The notes under the pieces: model-generated
The model's database searches: none
Told to the model about the DNA's origin: nothing
Seen by the model: the letters and a program-made list of their open reading frames with translations, nothing else
Position numbers and translations under genes: made by a program
Part shown: positions 1 through 11,284 of the stretch, piece by piece
Numbering within the stretch: the first letter of the stretch is position 1
Layout of the letters: each line of letters opens with the position of its first letter
Assembly (NCBI GenBank): GCA_018894105.1
Contig: CM032119.1
Span: 11,115,246 to 11,179,245, forward strand
Length of the DNA stretch: 64,000 bases
Source of the DNA: Jacaranda mimosifolia
Taxonomy: Eukaryota; Streptophyta; Magnoliopsida; Lamiales; Bignoniaceae
Direction: 5' to 3'

Positions 1-870
1 ATAAATATTCCATTTGCTGAAGCCTTAGAACAAATGCCTAGTTATGTAAAATTCATGAAAGTAATTTTATCTAAGAAAGGGAGGTTGAGTGAATTTGAAA
101 TAGTGGCTCTCATAGAAGAATGCAGTGCAATCATCCAAAAGAAGTTACCTCCAAAGCTCAAGGATCCTGGGAGTTTCACCATACCATGCAAAATTGGTAC
201 TAAATTTTCTGGAAGGGCACTTTGCAATTTGGGAACAAGCATAAATTTAATGCCACATTCCATCTACCAACGACTTGGATTGGAAGAGATCAAGCCAACT
301 AGTATAACCTTGCAACTTGCAGATAGAACATTCAAGTATCCCAAGAGAATAATTGAATATGTATTGGTAAAAGTTGATTTTATTATGTTAAACGTGGAGG
401 AGGATGCTGAAGTTCCAATCCTTGGGATACCATTCTTGGCCATAGGTAGGGCTATCATAGATGCGCAAAAAGGTGAGCTAACCATGAAGGTCCAAGATGA
501 AAAGGTAACTTTAAATGTGTTTAACGCATTTGATTTTTCTAAGGATATTGACAAGTGTTTTGCAGTTAATGTGATAAATAAAAAAGTTAAGCCATACAAA
601 GAAGAGACTAAATATAGGAGTGATAGCAAAATTTTGAAAGATCAATTAGAGTCAAGTGAACAAGTACTATTCTACGATTCCCGTTTAAAGTGGTTATCAG
701 AAAAGCTAAAATCACAATTGTTGGGACTATTTTGCATAATTGAAATCTTTCCACATGGAATGATGGAGTTGGAAGAAATTGGCTCAAGAAGGCAGTTTAA
801 GGCAAATAGGAAAAGAATCAAACAATATTGGGAAAATGATTTGATTATCAATAATCCACAACCACCTTAA
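1..870 (+). pseudogene. Athila-type Ty3/gypsy polyprotein remnant: protease joined to integrase C-terminus
   Basis: The open frame begins before the window edge and stops at 868-870. Residues about 50-150 (counted from the Met at 34) form a retropepsin-like protease of the Athila type. The active-site motif is CNLGTSINLMP where the family has CDLGASINLMP, so the catalytic Asp codon is AAT (226-228). The fold continues through VPILGIPFLA. From about residue 210 the text becomes the integrase C-terminal tail (SRLKWLSEKLKSQ, then FKANRKRIKQYW), which normally lies more than 1000 residues after the protease. Reverse transcriptase, RNase H and the integrase core are therefore missing, and the junction stays in frame. 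Athila-type 3' sequence and an LTR follow directly. Family assignment is from motif memory; the deletion is inferred from domain order. Confidence 0.8.
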
Positions 871-1909
871 CCAACATCAAGTGAAGCCTGAAAAGTCAAG
901 CCGAAGACTATAAACCAAGCACTTATTGGGAGGCAACCCAAGTTTTTAATTATTTTTTTATTTTTTTAGTATGCTTTTTTTTGGTATTTGTTTATTATTT
1001 TTTTGGTGTGTTTTTGCAATTAAAAATAATTAAAAAAAAGGAAATTTGGGCACGTGACCCGCGCTAAGGCGCAATTTAATTGCGCCCCTACCCGGGTCGC
1101 AAAGCTTGGACACCCAAAATTTTGGGCGCCACATTCCAGAAGCACTTGCACTGGGGCACAAAGCATTTAAAAAAAAAAAAATGATGGCAAGCAATCTGCC
1201 ACCCCCCCCACCACCCACCCCAATTCTTTTCTTTCCTTTTTTCTTTTTCTTCTTTTCTTTTCCTTTTATTTTCACCTCTTTTCTTTTTCTATATGTATAT
1301 ATATATATATATATTCTACTTCTCTCAATTCACTTTCTTTTTCTCAAACAAACCCATCTACGCCACCATTTTCATTACTCCCTCTTTAGAATATTTTAGA
1401 TATATGAGTATTTTAGATTGATTTCAATTTTTAGGTTTTTTTTTTCCATTTATGAAGGCCTATTTAATTGGTTTGAGAGTTTGGAATTAGTTAGATTACT
1501 TATTGAATAATTTAAATTTAGTGGTTGTTTATTGAGATTATTTGATAAATAATTGATTGATTATTGGGGTGAAGCGGTAGATATTTGGATGCCAATTGAG
1601 ATAAAATTGTTGGATGTTGATTTATGGATTGGAATTTCTTGATTTTCTTTAGATATTATTGGGAGTAATTTTATTTAGAGTTAATTCTCACCACAACCAT
1701 ATCCTTACATTGATGTTGCAATTCCACCCTTGAAGGCCGATAAGGACAATGACACCGTTGATTGATCAGGGCATATATTCTTCCTTTTCTTTTCTTTATT
1801 TTATTTTTATTTTTATCATTTTTCATATTAATGTCTATTATTTTCTTTCTTTCTCTGTCATGATAGTATTAGTACTTTGAGGGCAAAATACCTCTCAAGT
1901 TGGGGGGTT
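871..1909 (+). other. 3' untranslated region and polypurine tract of the Athila-type element
   Basis: There is no credible gene here. The segment holds the TTGGGAGGCAACCCAAG block (about 926-942) that follows pol in many Athila-type elements, a GC-rich stretch around 1050-1110, C- and T-rich low-complexity runs (1200-1290), a short TA repeat near 1297-1312 and AT-rich sequence. It ends in a polypurine tract, TTGGGGGG, at about 1900-1907, the expected primer for plus-strand synthesis immediately before the 3' LTR. Confidence 0.6.
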
Positions 1910-4355
1910 TGTGTGTCGATTTTTAGCTTTTATTTTCTTTTATTTTGGCTATGATTAGGGTTTAGTAATTGAGTCGATGTCTTGCATGTACAAAAATTAA
2001 TCTTCTTAAATCAATGAAGATATTACTACTTTAATCTTATGTTTCATGGAAAATTATAATTGTGTGATGATAGAATTATGCACTTTAAGTAGAAGTAATG
2101 CTAAGATGACATCTCCTATTTTTGAGCACTCGCTTTCTCACTTCTAATTATTAGTTTGATTTAGAGGACATTTATGTATGAGTAACATAGGTAATACTTT
2201 AAAGTACTCTAAAATTTGTTTGATTCCCTATCGAGGCAAAATTCTAGAAAACACTTAAATAAGGAACTGACTTAGGCCATTTTTGACCCGTTTGAGTCTT
2301 TCAAGCCTACCAACTGATATGATATCCCTAGGGTCCCCTGTTGAGCCTATTTTAAAGTATCCTTTTTATTTGGCAACTAACTCAGTAGCCAACCTAAACA
2401 CATGATCCCACCAAACAAATCTCACAACCACTTGTTAGATCTATTTGAAATTCTTATAAAGATGGGAACAAACAGTATAGTGCCCTTGAATTTGATTTTC
2501 TTCCTCCCTTAAAAAAAAGGGTGTAGATAAGGCCTCATGCCAAAAAAATAAAAAATGCATAGTAGCATGAACACCAAGAAAAAACAAAAAACAAAAAAAT
2601 AATTTTTTTTTAAAAAAAAGGGAGAAAGAAAGAAATTGAGAAGTAATGTTCGATAAGTTTTGGGGAGAATTAAGAGGTGGTGATGAACAAGTGTTGTGGG
2701 TATTAAATCAGTATTATCCATATTTTTCTTACCTTTACCCAACCTTACATTACAAGCTCTAAAAGTTTTAAATGATCCTTTATTGGGTGTACTCTACATT
2801 ACTGGGGATAGAGATGAAAAACAAACCTATGGAGTACAAAAGTAGAGTATTGTACTTGTACATAAATTAATTCGAATTGCTAGTAACTACTTATAGAGAA
2901 ATCACACACATACACGGGGGATTCATTTGAACATTGTATCTGCTTATTTGTGCATAGTGAAATTAGATCACAACGTGGTTGACTACGAACATAGCTTTGA
3001 AGTAGTTCTGAGAATAACAAAAGGAAGTAATATTTTTGAACATGCAATTTAGTGTTGATTTGTTTTTCTTTGAGTGTCTTTGAGTCTTTTCTTTGCATTG
3101 CTTGAGGGCGAGCAACGTATTAAGTTTGGTATTTGTTAAGTCCCTATTAGTATTAATTCTAATATCATGCTTAAGACTTAAAAACTAATTTTCTTGTTTC
3201 AAAAATTATAATTCCCTTGCTAATTGATGAAAATTTGGAATTGTAGGAATACAAGTGGAGAAATTACAAAAAGGAACAAATTGGCACAAGTTAGTAGGAA
3301 TGCTAGCAAGATGAAGACACCTCATAATCTAATCAATGATGAGCATAAGAGTCTTTATTTATTTGAGTCTTATTCTAATTAGAAGAATCTTTTAATCAAT
3401 TATAAATAGGCATTTCAGACACTTAATAAAAATAAAAATAAAAGATTTGGATTTGCTATTTTTAGTTGGGAGATTTGGATTTACTATTTTAGAGATTAGG
3501 AGTATCGCGAGAATTTGGGATTCAGAGGAGGACAAAGTGGAAATCAGATTCGTCTAGGAATAGAGTTTCTTCTTCTCCTTTTGATTTTGTTTTTAATTCT
3601 GAATTTGAAATGATGTTCCATTTTATTCATGTTTTGTTTGATAATTCAATCATGAACTAATTTGTTACTCTAGGATTATGATGGATTTTTTTGAATAAAT
3701 TGATGCATGATTTTCTTCCATGAAATTAGTAGCATTTAAGGTTATTTCTTCTATTGTGTGCTTTTTTTATTTAATTGTCTGATCAACAGCCAAGTGCATT
3801 TTTAAACCCTAGAGGAGTCTTAGAAAAGAGAATCTTGGGATTGCTTGACAATAGAAGACATTAAGATTAATTGTTCAAATTGATGAATTAATTAATTTGT
3901 GAGTAGGATAGAAATGTAATTCTTGTCCTAGGGAGTTAATTGAGTGGTACAACCTTATCCATAATTTAGTTAATTCACATAGGGATATAGTGAATTGAAT
4001 ATTTGATTGCGAGTAATTCGGAAGAACCTCGTAATTGCATAAGATTCAAGATTAATAACCTGTTATTAATTTCATAGGGAAAAATTGTGTAATCAACTTA
4101 TTCAATTAATGAAATCATAATTCTAGACTTCTATATCTTCATAGAAATCTTAATCAGTACACTTTTTCTTATTTTCATTAGTTTAGTTTTAATTCCTATA
4201 TAATTGATTTTTATTTGAATAAAACAAGTGTGTGATAAATTAGTAATTAGTAGCAAATAAATTAGTTCCTCATGGGATCGACACTCTTCTCATCACTTTA
4301 TTACTTGTTGCGACACATGCACTTGTGTATTTGTTTGCATTATTTATTCTACACA
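1910..4355 (+). repeat. 3' LTR of the Athila-type element
   Basis: The LTR is placed to start with TGTGTG just after the polypurine tract and to end at or close to ACACA (4351-4355); TGTGT/ACACA would be the terminal inverted pair. The last 100 bases (ATGGGATCGACACTCTTCT, then TTACTTGTTGCGACACATGC and CACTTGTG) match the distinctive LTR tail of Athila/Tat elements. The 5' partner lies outside the window, so the ends are approximate (4359 or 4362 are alternatives). Short open frames inside look like chance. Confidence 0.65.
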
Positions 4356-4385
4356 ACCAACAATAACTCCGAATCTATTTTGCAG

Positions 4386-4430
4386 TATCATGTTACTGTG
4401 AGTGAAGCTAGAATTGATGTAACCTCCTAG
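4386..4430 (+). other. Possible last exon of a host gene downstream of the LTR
   Basis: About 25 bases after the LTR end, a pyrimidine-rich tract and TTTTGCAG acceptor precede a 15-codon stretch (reading YHVTVSEARIDVTS) that ends in TAG. The following 200 bases look like a plant 3' UTR. I do not recognise the protein, and the other exons would lie outside the window, beyond the retroelement. This is a weak inference. Confidence 0.2.
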
Positions 4431-4439
4431 TTTGGGATT

Positions 4440-5275
4440 GCTCTTTTAACTGTTCATCATTAACTAGACCAACTCGCAAAAATTATTCATTTTTTAGAGC
4501 CTTCAAGTACTTGTAATGTGAATTCTTTACTTATCTTTTTCTGAAGGAATGCCTTCTGTTTACAATTTCTTGTATTGGTTGTGCACTCTAATTTTCCAAG
4601 TGTTGAGATATTGAAAGAATACATAGCCGTCCTCTATGACAACTTTAGGTCATTAAATTTTTGGAAGTATTTAACTTAAAATGTATACATGTCCTCGTTT
4701 GACTGACATCATATTTCAATATTGCATGCTCTTCATACTAAATTATCATATTCTGCAATATAATAATAGAACAAAATCTTTAAGTAGTGCTTAATGCTAT
4801 ACTGCATATAAGATTAGAAAATCAAAGGTAGAAAAGTAAACAATGTAAGAAACACCACTAGAATATTAATGTAGAACAGAAAGACACAGAATCCACTTGT
4901 GTGAAACGCGCAGCTTCCTTAAGATTTTATTTATCACATTTTGGTACAAAAAGGTCTTCTGATGAGAAGCTTCTCAAGATACAACAATTCTTGTCACAAC
5001 TAAAGATGGCATTCCAATTGATTGTGACTCCCAAATTATACTAATTTGAAACTCCTTCAATGAGGATGCTAATTGTAGTGTGTGCTTTGTAGAGATCATA
5101 TGAATACTATATGTAATCCTTTTTCTATTGGTCTTTGTGTAGTTCTAATGCATTTTATTTAATGCAGTCTTATTTAACGAGATATGATTTTGTATAAAAA
5201 TCATAGTCTTCTTAAGAACATAGTTTGCTTTTGGCTAATTAAATTGAGTTATCATTAATGTAAAGCAAAGGAAAG
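4440..5275. other. AT-rich sequence with nothing recognised
   Basis: There is no coding signal on either strand, no repeat structure and no element boundary that I can support. It separates the Athila-type LTR from the RNase H-like fragment. Confidence 0.5.
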
Positions 5276-5279
5276 TTTG

Positions 5280-5720
5280 ATGAGCAGGACCTATATCACA
5301 AAATATAGTAACAGGCCATTGATCCATATGAATAGGAGATGGCCATTCTTCAACCTCAACCCACTTGGCAAGGTTGTCGGCTGCAAAATTTTCTAACCTA
5401 GAGATGTCCTTGAATTTTCATTTTGGCTAACAATGGCAAAACCTTCTAATTTCATCAATCAACACTATGTTTAACCAGTTTGGGGTAGCATTGTGGTCCA
5501 TAATCATCATCCATGCTTGGAGATTGTCTGTTTCAAAAATAGTTTGGATATACTTCCATTGATTCGCAAGCTCGCATGCATCAAATAGAGTTTTCGTTTT
5601 AACTGTAAGAACATCATGACAAACCACAAGACATGATTCTTTAGCTAAGAATCATAGCTCCATTCAAAAGTAGGAGCGCAAGAATCACAACTCTAGCTTT
5701 TGAGCTAACTTTTTTAATTT
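5280..5720 (-). pseudogene. RNase H-like domain (RVT_3 type) fragment
   Basis: Read on the minus strand, the frame gives a run containing LFDACELANQWKYIQ, IFETDNLQAW and LNIVLIDEIRRFC. After two stop codons the same frame continues with LENFAADNLAKWVE. This matches the plant RVT_3 / RNase H-like domain found at the end of non-LTR retroelement ORFs and in related host proteins, where the sequence runs 'ETDSLQ...LIxDIR...ANxxADxLAKWA'. The Asp of ETDN and the late Asp of AADNLAKW are kept. The stops and the missing N-terminal half mark it as a relic. A second piece of the same domain type lies at 6797-7090. Confidence 0.6.
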
Positions 5721-5724
5721 GTAG

Positions 5725-6362
5725 AGGTTTCTTAGTTGGGTCAATTAAAAATAATTTTTTTCCCAATAAGTTATGATGTTCTTATTTACTTTCTCTTTAT
5801 GCTCAATATAATTATTCAATTATTTCATTTTAGCATGTAAATGGTCTGCGAACATTGTTCTGTTTATTGAGATAAATTTTTTGGTATAAGTAATCAAACT
5901 TGCTGCTGCATGTTTATGAATAATTACCCATGTATTTGTTTGCTTTTAAAGAGAATTAAGTATACATCTTATATATGGGACATATTTAAGTCATTAAATA
6001 ATTTTTTGTGATATTTAATACTTTGAGCTTCTAAATATGTGATAAGCCAATATTACATTTAGAGTAGGTAAAAGTCCTAAGATCAAATATCACTCCCACC
6101 TACAGGTAAAAATATAACCTACTTGCATGGAACAAAAAGGAACTCTACTTGTCTGTGCCGCCAAGAGGCGGGGAGTGGGGTGGGGGTTAATATTCAAATG
6201 ATATGCTCAATTTTCTCTTTTCATTTTTATTTTTGTTTGGAAATGATAGATTTGATAACAAGTGAGATACCTATCTATTCTAAATGATCAACTAGGGTGC
6301 CCATATCTTGTAATTAGTGTTCCAATTGTTGACAAACTTCTCATGGCTAGATTAGTTGCTTG
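5725..6362. other. AT-rich spacer between two RNase H-like fragments
   Basis: No gene was recognised. The stretch ends in GTTGCTTG (6355-6362), the left target-site duplication of the MITE that follows. Confidence 0.4.
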
Positions 6363-6788
6363 TAGTGTGGCAAATGGGTGGGCTGGGTTGGGTTTGGTTT
6401 GGGTTTATGTGGGTTGGGTTCTATATGGATTAAGATAGATGTGTTGAAAATGGGTTGGGCTCAAAATGTATTGAGTTGTGGGTTGGGTTGGACTTGAAAT
6501 GGTTTCAATAGAAAACAAAAATTCATTTAATTTACTTATTTCAAAAAATTAATTCAAAAGACCATAATAGTATTATTATGCATTCTACACTCTATTTACT
6601 ATACAATTTTACAACATAATGAGATGATTTGTTAAATTAATTAAATTTTTTGAATGGACCTATTTTAAACTTAGTTAAAATTCATTTTGAACCCAGATTT
6701 GATACAACCTATCTAAAACCCACTTCTAAAATGCTGAGCCCAACCTAACCCAAAATCATGTGTGTTCTAACCTAAATTGACACCCATA
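6363..6788. mobile_element. Non-autonomous hAT-type MITE (426 bp)
   Basis: The element starts TAGTGTGGCAAATGGG and ends TTGACACCCATA, whose reverse complement is TATGGGTGTCAA. These are imperfect terminal inverted repeats of the hAT 'TAGGGGTG(G/T)CAA' kind. It is flanked on both sides by GTTGCTTG (6355-6362 and 6789-6796), a perfect 8-bp target-site duplication, the size hAT transposases make. The ends are rich in GGGTTGGG-like (left) and CCAACCTAACCC-like (right) motifs, giving extra subterminal inversion. It has no coding capacity. Confidence 0.8.
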
Positions 6789-6796
6789 GTTGCTTG

Positions 6797-7090
6797 ACTA
6801 TAGCAGAATTTCCTTCGAAGACAACATTCTATCAACCCCAGCGCACTTCAATCCCAAAGCTTCCGCCAACTCAACAGCACCACAAACATGTTAAAACCTT
6901 ACATTTTCCAAGCTAAATAATGACAATCACAGCAATATCTATATAATGTATAGCAACTATTCCTGTGCATAGAGCTCGAGCTCCTTATTGCTTAAGTATT
7001 GTTCTATCAAAGTTAATTTTGATAACTCCCTCATTTGGTTGGCCACTTATCTTCAACTTTCTCTATACCTTAATCTAAACCGTAGCAGTT
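6797..7090 (-). pseudogene. Second RNase H-like (RVT_3) fragment
   Basis: On the minus strand, in shifting frames, one reads GVIKINFDRTI (the first strand with its catalytic-type Asp), then GAVELAEALGLKCAGV, corresponding to the 'AELLAIREGLELAKALGLK' helix of RVT_3 domains. Several stops and frame changes show it is dead. The MITE at 6363-6788 lies immediately downstream of it on the minus strand, with its target duplication overlapping the fragment end. It may share an origin with 5280-5720, but both fragments contain the same helix, so they are more likely two copies than one split gene. Confidence 0.45.
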
Positions 7091-8345
7091 AGGATATATG
7101 ATAAGTAATAGCAAAATGATACAAGCTCATCCACATATTCTAGAAGAAAACGTGGGAGTGAAGACAAAAATGTTAGGTTGTGATTGCTAGTGAGGTCATG
7201 TCTCATTTTCCATATTTCAGTGATTTTTGGGATGTTTTGGTGTTTTAGAGATATGGAAAATGAGAAATGAGGTTATGAATGGTTATGAGATAAAATGTAA
7301 TGATTATAGTGATTTGATGGGTTAATGTAACATGATGTTGTGAATTGTTGTGAGGTTGTTTGAGAGCTTTATTTTAAGGAATGAGTTTGTATTATGAGTT
7401 TTGGTATGTGGGTTTGTTTGGAATTTGTAATATTATAAAAAAAAATGTAATTGATTTAATAATTTATTCAATTAAAAATAATTTATTCTTTTTAAATATT
7501 ATAAAATGAAATACCTTGGTAAATTCTAGTTGGGGATGGGAAAAAAATTATTTTTTTCTTAACAATGGTGGTTCTACCATTTTTTAATTAATTGGGCAAG
7601 ATTGCATTTATTTATTTTTTTAAATATTCCCAACAATATTGCGAAATATTCTATATCCACCCAAATTAATGCATAAAATACGTTATTATTTCACATTTTC
7701 TCATATCATCTGATTAAAAGAATTTATGAACTTTTTTGGGATGTTTGTTTTGGTATGTTTGGTACTTATAATTATTTGATAAAATTATTTTAAAAAATTA
7801 TATATTTCGTGAATTGGAAAACTGTTCTAAATTTAATTTAATCAATTAATTTGGCCCAGTCAAAGTAGCTGATGAACAATTTGCTATTCTAAAATTAACT
7901 TGCCAAAATTAATAACTAATCCGAGATGTTTGAAAATTGTAATTTTCTAAGTTAAATGTGAAAAATGAAAGATAAAATTGCGTACTGCCAAAAATAAATC
8001 TTCAGTGAATTTGTTATTTTTTAATTATGTAGTTTATCATTTTATAAAAATTTAATTTTTTAAAGGATTTTGGGCATAAAAATCATTGACCAAATTTGAG
8101 TTTGTTATTTGTAAATTAAATTTTTAAATGCCAAATTAATTTTTCATCATACCATAAATGATTTCATGCTGAATAAACAATATGTGTTCATTGCTCCAAA
8201 CTAGCAAGTAATAGTAATCACAACAGAGGCAAAACTAGAACACATTTTGTCATAATAAATGTAATAGAAAGGAAATGATATAGTCACCTACCAACTGCAA
8301 TAGGTAGTGTAAGCAGTACTAATGCAAAAATTGATAATCATGATG
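7091..8345. other. AT-rich sequence with a stem-loop and Tourist-like text
   Basis: No gene is visible. TCTCATTTTCCATAT (7201-7215) pairs perfectly with ATATGGAAAATGAGA (7251-7265) across a 35-base loop. Phrases such as GGGATGTTTTGGTG (7230) and GGGATGTTTGTTTTGG (7739) resemble ends of PIF/Harbinger-derived (Tourist) elements, but I could not pair them with a right end. Confidence 0.35.
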
Positions 8346-8349
8346 TGGA

Positions 8350-8995
8350 AGGGGCATGTGGAGGTGGACCCATCAAGGCTGCTCCACCTGATCGGTCTTT
8401 CTTCGAGTTATTGATCAACCCTGGAGGCATTACTACACTTCCTCCTGAAGCAGTGTTTGATAGGTCAACTGCATGTCTATGTGTAAAAATGTAATTGAGC
8501 TGGATGTACAGTGGCTCGTCGAATAAGCGGAAGTGGTGTTGCCGAATATTCTCCTAGATAATGAAAACAAACATATAATTTATAGTGTGCAATGTGATGG
8601 TATTATACATATAGTTAAATACAATATTTACACATTCACTTGCTTTATCAACATGTGCTCAGTACTGTGTGTCAATACGCACTACATTATAATTGGAAAT
8701 ATGCTGCACCTCGAGGAGGGCAAGGTAGATGAGGAATGCATGGTACCGGCAACATAGTTGCTAAACCTTGGTCTTCACATATTTAGCTATCCTCTACCTC
8801 TCAAATGAGTTTGACAGATGACGTGCGATGTGGAAGCACACGTATATAATAACCTCCCTAAATGATATGTCACGGGTGCTAAGCACAGTCATCAACATGG
8901 TTAGTACGACAACCTCCTCGTCTTTACTCTAACGAGGATCACAAAATATGTGGTAGGCATGTTGGTTAAGTTTCGACGGCCTCACAATTAAATAC
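8350..8995 (-). pseudogene. Unknown transposon-associated protein block, copy B
   Basis: Minus-strand reading gives, with stops, a part containing SKDEEVVVLTMLMTVLSTRDIS (split here as SKDEEVVVLTML and MTVLSTRDIS), a middle part with NYNVVRIDTQY, and a C-terminal part with RQHHFRLFDEPLYIQLNYI followed by FTHRHAVDL. The same three parts in the same order occur at 9720-10290, so this is one of two diverged copies. The function is not recognised. It lies downstream, on the same strand, of the PIF/Harbinger transposase and may be an element-borne or captured gene. Confidence 0.35.
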
Positions 8996-8999
8996 CTTC

Positions 9000-9395
9000 T
9001 CATTTTCTAAATTGATATTATCAAAATGGCGTAAGGCTAAGAATGTGCAAAACATGTTATACACCAACCACTCAAATATTAAATCAATGGCAACGCACAT
9101 CACACAATTAGTGGTGGTATTAGGTACATAAAATAGAATGACATTTAATTATAAATCAATCATAGGTACAAGCCAATATGTGGCACAATAACATACAAAG
9201 TTATAATACGTAATTGCCACACACATCATAACATGACTTCACACAATCAAGCACAACCATAGTCTAGAACATAGTAGCAAATACAATATATTTTATCCTA
9301 CAAGTGTTCACGAAAAGATCACAGTAGAAATACAAAGTGAAGTCCAACATATATATGAACTAACATCCAAGGAACCCAAACAGTAACATAAGCAC
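9000..9395. other. Spacer between the two homologous blocks, nothing recognised
   Basis: AT-rich with CA-rich short runs. No coding signal could be supported. Confidence 0.4.
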
Positions 9396-9399
9396 CAAT

Positions 9400-10290
9400 T
9401 CCATCAAGGCCATCGCCTCCATCCGTGAAATGTACCTGCATCAAAGGACCTACCAGTGCTCTCTACAGTGTCCTTTGATCCACGTCCAACCCTGTGTGCG
9501 GCCTCCCTCATGAGGGTAGCCTCTCAAGCATCCCGAGGCTCCCTCGCAGATAATGGCATCACATCACTGGTCTTCTGAGTGTTGGAGAGGTCAAGAATAT
9601 CATGCTGTGGTGTGGGCACATATGGTCTATGTGGGAAGGCACGTGGTAGATATGGAAGAAGGCATATACACCCTGAGTGAGTGCTCCAAATTAGAGTCTG
9701 AGATGATGATTGGGGTTGTTAGACCACCACCATAGGCATCATCATCATCAAGGTCAACATCACATCTATATGTGAAAATGTAACTCAGTTGCATGAAAAA
9801 TAGCTCCTCATGGATGGGAAAGTGACACTGTCAAATAATCTTCTGTGACAAAATTAAATATGAATAATGTTATTTGATATTGTCAACAGAAGCAGTAGTC
9901 AACTGCCACAACAGCTACATACAACTACTGAAGCATAAAATACATACATTTCCAATATTGGCCCAGTACTATCCATCCACACTAACTACATTCATCGTGT
10001 ATTGTGTTGTACTCTTGGAAGAGAAATAAATTCCACAAATGCGAAGTATCGCTAATGCAACATAGTAACCTTCACTTGACCTTTTTGCATTAAGATATTA
10101 TTTCTAAACTAACGAGAGATATCGGGATATGTTGGCCCACAGGTCCAACATGGCAAGCTGATGTGATATATCTCCAGTGCTCATCGCTGACATCATGAGA
10201 TGTAGTAGATCTGACTCCTCCTCCTCAGTCCAATGTGCATCACGAAAGTACTCATCTATAGTCTGATTCCTTATGCGTGCCATCCCAATA
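9400..10290 (-). pseudogene. Unknown transposon-associated protein block, copy A
   Basis: On the minus strand it starts at about 10283 with MARIRNQTIDEYFRDAHW and continues TEEEESDLLHLMMSAMSTG then DIS, about 60 codons to a stop. After AT-rich sequence it resumes with YTMNVVSVDG and then with CHFPIHEELFFMQLSYI followed by FTYRCDVDLDDDDAYGGG near 9740-9850. A further open stretch toward 9400 ends in a hydrophobic LVLMLLFGFLG. The domain order matches copy B at 8350-8995. The acidic WTEEEE motif hints at a Myb/SANT-like start, but that is only a resemblance. Stops and frame changes mark it as decayed or as having unrecognised introns. Confidence 0.35.
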
Positions 10291-10539
10291 GTTCCAATTT
10301 AATAGTGAAAAGTAATTGATGACTGACAAGTCATATTTGATCCAATAAACAAATAGTGTAATGCAAATGTAATATAATTTGGACATAATTTATGCAAACA
10401 AAACCATATAGATTTAGTAGGTTTACTAACACATATATTTGCCAAGCACCCATACGACCATACCATAACTATTTACTACCACTAGAGATCATACATCAAT
10501 ATATAAAGTTACTAGAGAATTATGACACTTAGTGCAGTC

Positions 10540-10960
10540 AAGTTAACATGAACTCATAACACAAAGAACTAGCGCAAGCACAAATGAACAATCCAACCAA
10601 GTTGCACACACGTAGGGTAGGAGGTGGACAAGAAGTGGTAGAAGTGCACTCGTGCAATGAGGTGGTAGATGCAATAGCAGTAGGGGCTAATCCACATGTG
10701 AATGATGATTGCGCTGCTATCGATCTCGATCTCCAACTATGTGATGTATCCGCATATCCCCGAAGCATCTGGGATCACTGCCGCCCCCATTTATCTACCC
10801 AAATGAAATTACCACGATAATTCACTTGCAAAGGGCATGTGTAAAACAACCACCATAGTTTCGATCCGTTTTTTCCATGAACATGGTCATAATGCCACCA
10901 CCACATGCATATGCAGGATATCTTGGAACTACCATCCTATTTGACATATAAAGTTGTAAT
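10540..10960 (-). pseudogene. GRF-type zinc-finger-like relic
   Basis: On the minus strand one frame reads CGGGIMTMFMEKTDRNYGG followed by CF, and the overlapping frame reads LFYTCPLQVNYRGNFIWVD. Together they match the GRF zinc finger pattern 'CxCG...T..NxGR.FxxC....CxFFQWVD' if one frameshift is allowed. A serine/threonine-rich frame follows (10768-10538). GRF fingers bind single-stranded nucleic acid and occur in many plant transposon-linked small proteins. The frameshift makes it non-functional as it stands. The assignment is tentative. Confidence 0.35.
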
Positions 10961-11284
10961 TAATTGTGATAAGATTATTTACAATTTTATCAAATGAGAG
11001 GTAATAACACAATGCAATCAGATAATCGATGGCGCAAGCAAGACTGGTTGGACTACCCAAATCAAGAAATGCTAACTTAAATACCATCCATTAATTATCG
11101 TGATACAAAACAATAAAAAAAAATAACAACGAAATTCACGGTACAATTAAAGGTACTGACACCAAATTGTGCATGGCAAAGTGTGAAACAAATGCAAGTC
11201 TTTACATTATATGAACATCATAAGAACATGATCCCCCGGAAAGCCCATGAGTGGCTAGTAATTGCCACTATAGTCCCGCCATAG

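Noticed and set aside
1106..1399. Proline- and phenylalanine-rich 97-codon frame
   Set aside because: It is the translation of C-runs and T-runs in the Athila-type 3' region; no start context or family.
6370..6520. Telomere-like GGGTTGGGTT runs
   Set aside because: They are irregular, not TTTAGGG repeats, and lie inside a MITE with defined ends.
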